Source: Streptomyces djakartensis (lineage in GTDB: Bacteria; Actinomycetota; Actinomycetes; Streptomycetales; Streptomycetaceae). Taken from it: a stretch of DNA of 64,000 nucleotides. The first letter of the stretch is position 1; the number at the start of each line of letters is the position of its first letter. Shown here in pieces: positions 58,580 to 64,000 of the stretch. Made by a program: the position numbers and the translations under genes. The DNA lies in the NCBI RefSeq assembly GCF_014651075.1, contig NZ_BMWE01000012.1, positions 62,001 through 126,000 on the forward strand, given 5' to 3'. Below the pieces are notes generated by a model, which was given only the letters and a program-made list of their open reading frames with translations, did no database searches and was not told the DNA's origin.

Positions 58580-59254
58580 ATGTCACGTGCTGCGCTTCTC
58601 GTGCTGGCCGACGGCCGGTTCCCCGCCGGTGGCCACGCCCACTCCGGCGGGGCCGAGGCGGCCGTCAAGGCGGGGCGGATCAGCGGGGCGGCGAGCCTGG
58701 CGGACTTCTGCCGCGGGCGGTTGCACACCGCGGGGCTGGTCGCGGCCGGTCTCGCGGCGGCCGCCGCCCTCGGGATCGACCCCGTCACGCTCGACCGTGC
58801 CGCGGACGCACGTACGCCGTCACCCGCCCTGCGGGTCGCCGCGCGCAAACTGGGGCGGCAGCTGCTGCGCGCCGCACGTGCGACCTGGCCGTCCGCCGAA
58901 CTCGACGCCCTGGGGCGGGAGTTCCCCAAGGGCGCCCATCAGCCGGTGGTGCTCGGGCTGGCGGCGCGGGCGGCGGGGCTCGGACCGGTCGACGCGGCGT
59001 ACTGCGCGGCGTACGAGAACGTGAGCGGGCCGGCGACGGCGACCGTGCGGTTGCTCAGCCTGGACCCCTTCGACGCCACGGCGGTGCTGGCCCGGCTGGC
59101 GCCGGAGGTGGACCGCGTGGTGGACCGTGCGGTGGAGGCGGCGCGAGGGGTGGTCGACGACGGGGTCGACGCGTTGCCCGCGGCGTCGGCGCCGCTGCTG
59201 GAGATCGGGGCGGAGGCGCATGCGGCCTGGGCGGTGCGGCTGTTCGCGTCGTAG
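58580..59254 (+). CDS. ureF: Urease accessory protein UreF
   Basis: Helical accessory protein of 224 residues. It opens [20 protein letters not shown], the UreF signature (ADGxFPxGxxxHSxG), and later has [20 protein letters not shown] and [20 protein letters not shown]. It binds UreD and UreG on the apo-urease and helps GTP-dependent nickel insertion. ATG 58580 follows the ureC stop by nine bases. Confidence 0.93.
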   Translation: MSRAALLVLADGRFPAGGHAHSGGAEAAVKAGRISGAASLADFCRGRLHTAGLVAAGLAAAAALGIDPVTLDRAADARTPSPALRVAARKLGRQLLRAARATWPSAELDALGREFPKGAHQPVVLGLAARAAGLGPVDAAYCAAYENVSGPATATVRLLSLDPFDATAVLARLAPEVDRVVDRAVEAARGVVDDGVDALPAASAPLLEIGAEAHAAWAVRLFAS

Positions 59255-59370
59255 ACAGGCACCAGGGGCTCCGCCCCCTGGCCCCCCGGCCTGTGCCCAC
59301 CCGCCGCCCGGCTCTGTCGGACAGGAAGCCCGCCGTCACCCATCGCCCGCAGCCAGAAAGCAGGAACCTC

Positions 59371-60054
59371 ATGCATCTCGACCACACCCCCGACGGCCCC
59401 ACCGCCGTAAGCGCCGACGCCCGCCGGCCCGACGGCTCCCGCCGTGCCCTGCGGATCGGGCTCGGGGGACCCGTCGGGTCCGGGAAGACCGCGACCGTCG
59501 CCGCGCTCTGCCGGGCCCTGCGCGACGAGCTGTCCCTCGCGGTCGTCACCAACGACATCTACACCCGGGAGGACGCCGAGTTCCTGCTCCGGGAGGCCGT
59601 GCTGCCGCCCGAGCGGATCACCGCCGTCGAGACCGGGGCATGCCCGCACACCGCCATCCGTGACGACATCTCCGCGAACCTGGAAGCGGTGGAGGACCTG
59701 GAGGACGCCGTCGGGCCGCTGGACCTGGTCCTCGTGGAGTCCGGTGGCGACAACCTCACCGCGACCTTCTCCAAGGGACTGGTCGACGCGCAGATCTTCG
59801 TGATCGACGTGGCCGGCGGTGACGACATCCCGCGCAAGGGCGGACCGGGCGTGACCACCGCCGACCTGCTCGTCGTCAACAAGACCGACCTCGCACCGTA
59901 CGTCGGCTCCGACCTCGCGCGGATGGCGGCCGACGCCAAGGCCCAGCGGGCCGAACTGCCCGTGGTCTTCCAGTCGTTGCGGTCCGAGGCCGGGGTGCAC
60001 GACGTCGCCGCGTGGGTGCGTGCCCGGCTGGCCGCGTGGGCGGCACGGGCGTGA
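59371..60054 (+). CDS. ureG: Urease accessory GTPase UreG
   Basis: SIMIBI GTPase of 227 residues: P-loop [18 protein letters not shown], metal-binding CPH in [36 protein letters not shown] and [10 protein letters not shown]. The N-terminus has only a few His residues, so nickel storage is limited. ATG 59371 is preceded by AGGAAC. A 116-base gap after ureF is the only sizeable gap in the operon; its sequence shows a duplicated GGCCCCC-type stretch but no promoter that I can name. Confidence 0.96.
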   Translation: MHLDHTPDGPTAVSADARRPDGSRRALRIGLGGPVGSGKTATVAALCRALRDELSLAVVTNDIYTREDAEFLLREAVLPPERITAVETGACPHTAIRDDISANLEAVEDLEDAVGPLDLVLVESGGDNLTATFSKGLVDAQIFVIDVAGGDDIPRKGGPGVTTADLLVVNKTDLAPYVGSDLARMAADAKAQRAELPVVFQSLRSEAGVHDVAAWVRARLAAWAARA

Positions 60055-60815
60055 GCGGCGCGGGGGTGCGGTCCGTCGCGAGGATCGTCGCCCGGGACGA
60101 CGGCCGGGGCGGGACCGCTCTGCCCGTGCTGGAGAGCGACGGGCCCCTGGCCCTGCGGCGCACCCGGGGCAGTGGCGGCCGGGCGCGGGTCATGCTGGTC
60201 GGTGCGATGAGCGGGCCGCTCGGCGGTGACCACTTCACGGTGGAGGGCCGGGTGGAGGAGGGCGCGCGACTGTCCGTCGGGTCGGCCGCGGCCACCATCG
60301 CACTGCCCGGACAGGCCAAGGGCGAGGCCCGGTACGACGTCCGGCTCGCTGTCGCCGGTCACGGCGAACTGCACTGGCTGCCAGAGCAGTTGATCTCCGC
60401 TCAGGGCAGCGATCTGTCTGTCACCACCCGCGTCGATCTCGCCGCCACGGCTCGGCTGGTGCTGCGCGAGGAGCAGGTGCTCGGGCGCGTCGGTGAGGAA
60501 CCCGGGAGGCTCACCAGCCGTCTTACCGTGCGGGTCGCCGGGCAGGTCGTACTCGACCAGGAGCTGGCCTGCGGGCCCGGCGCGCCGGGCGGCTGGGACG
60601 GGCCCGCCGTGCTGTCCGGATACCGTGCGGTCGGGCAACTGGTCGTCGTGCGGCCGGAGTTCGGCACCGATCCGGTGACGGCCGCAGTGCTGGGGGAGGG
60701 GGCCTCGCTGGTGCCGCTCGCCGGGCCGGCCGCGCTGGTGACCGCGGTGGCGCCGGACGCCCTCCGGCTGCGCCGGCTGCTCGACGAGGCCCTCGCGTCA
60801 CTCCCGAGGGCGTAG
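60051..60815 (+). CDS. ureD: Urease accessory protein UreD
   Basis: UreD (UreH) of 254 residues, the scaffold that carries UreF and UreG to apo-urease. Marks: the N-terminal [60 protein letters not shown]-like segment and [16 protein letters not shown]. The GTG at 60051 overlaps the ureG stop (GTGA). No ureE and no nickel transporter gene follow, so nickel delivery must come from elsewhere. Confidence 0.92.
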   Translation: MSGAGVRSVARIVARDDGRGGTALPVLESDGPLALRRTRGSGGRARVMLVGAMSGPLGGDHFTVEGRVEEGARLSVGSAAATIALPGQAKGEARYDVRLAVAGHGELHWLPEQLISAQGSDLSVTTRVDLAATARLVLREEQVLGRVGEEPGRLTSRLTVRVAGQVVLDQELACGPGAPGGWDGPAVLSGYRAVGQLVVVRPEFGTDPVTAAVLGEGASLVPLAGPAALVTAVAPDALRLRRLLDEALASLPRA

Positions 60816-60874
60816 GCGTCCGCAGAGCAGAACGAACTCTCCGTTTATCGGATTGGCAAAGAAGGCCACCCGAC

Positions 60875-60900
60875 CCTGTTGTCAGGGACCCCACAACAGG
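60875..60900. promoter_or_regulatory. Inverted repeat upstream of tap
   Basis: CCTGTTGT-N10-ACAACAGG, a perfect eight-base inverted repeat 46 bases before the TTG start of tap, in the only AT-richer stretch between ureD and tap. Position suits an operator. A weak terminator for the urease operon is an alternative, but no T-run follows. Confidence 0.45.
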
Positions 60901-60945
60901 GAGGATCACCCGGACTGATCTCGACGAGGTACGGGGAGGTCCCCC

Positions 60946-62547
60946 TTGAGGGGTTCGAGACCGAAGAGGCGGGTGACGGCGCTCGGTTCGGCTGGGGCGC
61001 TCGTCACGGCCACACTGATGGCCGGTGCCGTCGCGGCGCCCACCGCGAACGCGAGCGCGGGCAGCGGCCACGGCAAGGACCGGGAGGCCCGGGGCGTCGC
61101 GGTCGCCGCCGCCCGGGCCGCGAAGGCCGGCATCGACTGGCAGGACTGTCCCGCCGACTGGAACCTGGCCAAGCCGATCCAGTGCGGGTACGTCACCGTG
61201 CCGCTCGACTACGCCAAGCCCCACGGCAAGCAGATCAAGCTCGCCGTCGACCGCATCGGCAACACGGGCACGAAGGCCGAGCGGCAGGGCGCGCTCATCT
61301 ACAACCCCGGCGGCCCCGGTGGCTCCGGGCTGCGCTTCCCGGCCCGCGTCACCAACAAGAACGCCGTCTGGGCCAACGTGGCCAAGGCCTATGACTTCGT
61401 GGGCTTCGACCCGCGCGGTGTAGGAAAGTCCACGCCCGTCTCCTGCGTCGACCCGCAGGAGTTCGTCAAGGCGCCCAAGGCCGATCCGGTGCCCGACTCC
61501 GAGGCCGACAAGCTCGCCCAGCGCAAGCTGGCCCGCGAGTACGCCGAGGGCTGCCAGGAGCGCAGCGGCGCCATGCTGCCGCACATGACCACGCCGAACA
61601 CCGCGCGCGACCTCGACGTCATCCGCGCCGCCCTCGGCGAGAAGAAGCTCAACTTCCTCGGCGTCTCCTACGGCACCTACCTGGGCGCCGTCTACGGCAC
61701 CCTCTTCCCGGGCCACGTGCGCCGCATGGTCGTCGACAGCGTGGTCGACCCCTCGCGGGACAAGATCTGGTACCAGGCCAACCTGGACCAGGACGTCGCC
61801 TTCGAGGACCGCTGGAAGGACTGGCAGGACTGGGTCGCCGCGAACGACGCCACCTACCACCTCGGCACCACCCGTGCCGACGTCCAGGCGAAGTGGCTTC
61901 AGCTGCGCGCCACCGCGAAGAAGCGCCCCCTCGGCGGGGTCGTCGGCCCGGCCGAGCTCATCTCCTTCTTCCAGAGCGCCCCGTACTACGACTCCGCCTG
62001 GGCGCCGACCGCCTCGGTCTTCAGCAAGTACGTGGCCGGCGACACCCAGGCGCTCGTCGACGCCGCAGCCCCCGACCTGTCCGACACGGCGGGCAACGCG
62101 GCCTCGGAGAACAGCAACGCCGTCTACACGGCCGTGGAGTGCGCCGACGCCAAGTGGCCCACCGACTGGCGCACGTGGGACCGGGACAACACGCGGCTCC
62201 ACAAGGACCACCCGTTCATGACCTGGGCCAACGCCTGGATGAACCTGCCGTGCGCCACCTGGCCGGCCAAGCAGCGGACGCCGCTGAACGTCAGGACCGG
62301 CAAGGGCCTGCCCGGGGTGCTCATCGTCCAGTCCGAGCGGGACGCGGCCACCCCGTACGAGGGGGCCGTGGAACTGCACAAGCGGTTCAAGGGCTCCCGC
62401 CTGATCACGGAGAAGGACGCGGGCTCCCACGGCGTCACCAGCCTGGTGAACCCCTGCATCAACCCCAGGGTGGACAGTTACCTGCTCACCGGCAAGCTGG
62501 ACGGCGCCGACGTCACCTGCGCGCCGCACGCCACGCCGAAGCCGTAG
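60946..62547 (+). CDS. tap: Secreted tripeptidyl aminopeptidase (Tap family)
   Basis: Alpha/beta-hydrolase-fold serine peptidase of 533 residues. A Sec-type signal (RRVTALGSAGALVTATLMAG, cleavage near ANA) precedes the mature enzyme. Catalytic residues: Ser241 in FLGVSYGTYLGAVYG, Asp in VQSERDAATPYEGA and His in DAGSHGVTSLV; the oxyanion loop is YNPGGPGGSG. It removes tripeptides from secreted proteins. Cysteines near the ends (QDCPADW, NPCINPR, VTCAPH) probably form disulfides outside the cell. TTG 60946 has GGGGAGG six bases upstream and gives a proper signal peptide. Confidence 0.92.
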   Translation: MRGSRPKRRVTALGSAGALVTATLMAGAVAAPTANASAGSGHGKDREARGVAVAAARAAKAGIDWQDCPADWNLAKPIQCGYVTVPLDYAKPHGKQIKLAVDRIGNTGTKAERQGALIYNPGGPGGSGLRFPARVTNKNAVWANVAKAYDFVGFDPRGVGKSTPVSCVDPQEFVKAPKADPVPDSEADKLAQRKLAREYAEGCQERSGAMLPHMTTPNTARDLDVIRAALGEKKLNFLGVSYGTYLGAVYGTLFPGHVRRMVVDSVVDPSRDKIWYQANLDQDVAFEDRWKDWQDWVAANDATYHLGTTRADVQAKWLQLRATAKKRPLGGVVGPAELISFFQSAPYYDSAWAPTASVFSKYVAGDTQALVDAAAPDLSDTAGNAASENSNAVYTAVECADAKWPTDWRTWDRDNTRLHKDHPFMTWANAWMNLPCATWPAKQRTPLNVRTGKGLPGVLIVQSERDAATPYEGAVELHKRFKGSRLITEKDAGSHGVTSLVNPCINPRVDSYLLTGKLDGADVTCAPHATPKP

Positions 62548-62585
62548 CCGTACACCCGTACGGGCCGTACATCCGTACGGGGTGA

Positions 62586-62611
62586 GGGGCGGCCGGGACA
62601 CCGGCCGCCCC
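62586..62611 (+). terminator. Rho-independent terminator after tap
   Basis: GGGGCGGCCGG-GACA-CCGGCCGCCCC: perfect 11-base-pair stem with a four-base loop, followed by TTCCCCTT. It begins 39 bases after the tap stop and also lies downstream of the convergent acyltransferase gene, so it can serve both strands. Confidence 0.8.
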
Positions 62612-62695
62612 TTCCCCTTCCTCAGGCCTGCCGGGCCGCGAAACAGGCGTCCTTCGCCGCGTGACCGAAGCCCCCGATCGCCACAGTGGCGGAGC

Positions 62696-63415
62696 TCAAC
62701 TGAGGGGCATGCGGCGCAACTTCCGCTCCTTCGGGGCGGCGGCCTCCTCGGCCTTCACCACGGCCGCGTACCGGTCGACGTACTCCTGCCCGGAGAGCGA
62801 GAGGATCGCGTACATGATCTCGTCGGTGACGGCGCGCAGGACGGCCTTCTCGTTCTCCATGCCCTCGTAGCGGGAGAAGTCGAGGGGCTCGCCGAAGCGG
62901 ATCACCACGGGGTGGATGTTGGGGATGACCTTGCCGGGCGGCTGGGCCTCGAAGGTGCCGATCATCGCGCAGGGGACGACCGGGACCCCGGCCTTGAGGG
63001 CCATCACCGCGACACCCACCTTGCCCTTGTAGAGCCGGCCGTCGTGCGAGCGGGTGCCCTCGGGGTAGATGCCGAGCAACTCGCCCTTGCGCAGCACGCC
63101 GAGGCCCTCCCGGATCGCGGCCTGTCCCGCGTCCTTGCCGGAGCGGTCGACCGGGATCTGCCCCGCGCTGCGGAAGAAGAAGGCCGTCAGCCGGCCCCGG
63201 ACGCCCGGGCCCGTGAAGTACTCGGCCTTCGCGAGGAAGGTGATGCGCCGCTTGAGGATCGCGGGCATCAGGAAGTGGTCCGAGAACGACAGGTGGTTCC
63301 CGGCGATGACGGCCGCGCCCTCCGACGGCACGTGCTTCAGGCCTTCTATGCGCGGCCGGAAGACCAGCTTCAGCAGTGGGCCCAGCAGCACGTATTTCAG
63401 CAGGTGGTAGAACAA
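62696..63415 (-). CDS. 1-acyl-glycerol-3-phosphate acyltransferase (PlsC type)
   Basis: Membrane-associated acyltransferase of 239 residues. Blocks: AVIAGNHLSFSDHFLMPAIL (NHxxxxD), FFFRSAGQIPVDRSGKDAGQ (block II), LLGIYPEGTRSHDGRLYKG (EGTR) and GVPVVPCAMIGTFEAQPPG (block IV). It transfers a fatty acyl chain to lysophosphatidic acid or a related acceptor at the inner face of the membrane. The TTG at 63415 is preceded by GAGGAG at eight bases; no better start exists upstream. Confidence 0.92.
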   Translation of the reverse strand: MFYHLLKYVLLGPLLKLVFRPRIEGLKHVPSEGAAVIAGNHLSFSDHFLMPAILKRRITFLAKAEYFTGPGVRGRLTAFFFRSAGQIPVDRSGKDAGQAAIREGLGVLRKGELLGIYPEGTRSHDGRLYKGKVGVAVMALKAGVPVVPCAMIGTFEAQPPGKVIPNIHPVVIRFGEPLDFSRYEGMENEKAVLRAVTDEIMYAILSLSGQEYVDRYAAVVKAEEAAAPKERKLRRMPLS

Positions 63416-63615
63416 AGCGGGCGCTCCTCGACTCTCGCGGTGGACTCGCCGCCGCGTTCCAGCAGGTCAACCGGCTTGTCGTGGGGTGCCAGTCTAGGTG
63501 CAAGCGCGGCCGCCGGGCACCTGGTGGGGCGAGGCCGCGTCGATCCTTCACCGTTTGACTGACGGTCACTCAGGTGGGTGCGTCCGGTGGTGCTCATGGG
63601 AGTACTCTGCGAAGC

Positions 63616-64000
63616 ATGCGGATCGCTGTTTCCTCGGACATGGACGAGCCCGTCGCCCGCTTCCTGATGGCCGCGCTGCGCGACCGGGGACACGAGGTGC
63701 GCCCGCACGGCGCGCTGCGTCCCGGGGACGACGCGCAGTGGGCGGTGTGCTCCGAGGCGGCGGCACGCGAGGTCGCCGACCAGACGGCCGACCAGGCCGT
63801 GGTGTGCTGCTGGACCGGCACGGGCGCCTCCATCGCCGCGAACAAGGTGCCGGGCGTCCGGGCCGCGCTGTGCACGGACGCCTACACGGCCGAAGGGGCG
63901 CGTCGCTGGAACGACGCCAACGTGCTCGCGCTCAGCCTGCGGCTGACGTCCGAGCCGCTGCTGACGGAGATCCTCGACGCCTGGTTCGCCGGCCGGCCCA
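63616..64000 (+). CDS. RpiB/LacA/LacB-family isomerase, 3' end cut off
   Basis: The first 128 codons of a sugar-phosphate isomerase; the gene continues past the window. The reading is MRIAVSSDMDEPVARFLMAA, LRDRGHEVRPHGA, then the active-site region VVCCWTGTGASIAANKVPGV with the catalytic Cys of RpiB, and ALCTDAYTAEGARRWNDANV with LALSLRLTSEPLLTEILDAW. Members interconvert ribose 5-phosphate and ribulose 5-phosphate or related sugars. ATG 63616 lies seven bases after TACTCT and has no ribosome site, indicating a leaderless message. Confidence 0.9.
   Translation, partial: MRIAVSSDMDEPVARFLMAALRDRGHEVRPHGALRPGDDAQWAVCSEAAAREVADQTADQAVVCCWTGTGASIAANKVPGVRAALCTDAYTAEGARRWNDANVLALSLRLTSEPLLTEILDAWFAGRP

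Noticed and set aside
63550-63575. TGACTGACGGTCACTCA near-palindrome upstream of the RpiB-type gene
   Set aside because: Four mismatches in 17 bases and no conserved regulator nearby; not strong enough to call an operator.

Overview
The window is chromosomal DNA from a Streptomyces, probably close to the S. coelicolor group. The support is very high GC with strong third-position G/C bias, GTG and TTG starts, only one in-frame TTA (leucine) codon found, a PHO box, a GlnR box, c-di-AMP and cobalamin riboswitches, and a WhiJ-type regulatory cassette. From memory, the order purB / biotin genes / urease / tripeptidyl aminopeptidase matches a conserved part of the S. coelicolor core chromosome. No phage, insertion sequence, CRISPR array, rRNA or tRNA was seen.

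Layout. 1-6.2 kb: end of a hexapeptide acyltransferase, an EamA transporter divergent from its likely XRE-cupin regulator, a bicovalent-type FAD oxidase, a nuclease of the staphylococcal-nuclease fold, and a tyrosinase with a His-rich MelC1-like partner. 6.4-10 kb: a zinc-type CDF exporter divergent from an ArsR repressor, then decayed DNA: a broken hypothetical gene, a cobalamin riboswitch, a stub of its first gene and a frameshifted ABC ATPase. 10-18 kb: a CysRS-like protein lacking catalytic motifs coupled to a SixA phosphatase, YigZ, SbcCD and an Imm21-like immunity protein. 18-29 kb: SDR, DUF885 peptidase, Lrp regulator divergent from a PLP lyase, ACT-GNAT protein, PhoD with PHO box, hydrolase, F420/NADP-type oxidoreductase divergent from an ECF41 sigma factor, GntR.

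29-44 kb: ROK regulator; two-component system divergent from an ABC transporter; a TTA-containing small gene; mug, purB, SGNH hydrolase; paired CNNM/CorC-type membrane proteins; GNAT; MacB/FtsX-type ABC exporter. 44-51 kb: an RHH antitoxin with a degenerate Fic-like partner, methyltransferase, class A beta-lactamase, then bioBAD divergent from bioF. 51-54.1 kb: DUF397/XRE/HATPase cassette, DUF6328 membrane protein and an NlpC/P60 hydrolase behind a c-di-AMP riboswitch. 54.6-56 kb: a ClpP paralogue that has lost its catalytic serine, co-transcribed with a small helical protein and divergent from an orphan Phd-type antitoxin. 56-62.5 kb: ureABCFGD under a probable GlnR site, then tap. 62.6-64 kb: PlsC-type acyltransferase and an RpiB-family isomerase cut by the window end.

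Functional themes: nitrogen supply (GlnR, urease), phosphate (PhoD), metals (CDF/ArsR, tyrosinase copper, lost cobalamin uptake), biotin, cell-envelope turnover, and several small regulatory or toxin-antitoxin-like modules whose enzymatic partner is missing or inactive. That last group (Ser-less ClpP with a lone antitoxin, Fic-like protein without the Fic motif, CysRS-like protein without HIGH/KMSKS, lone immunity protein) is the most unusual content.
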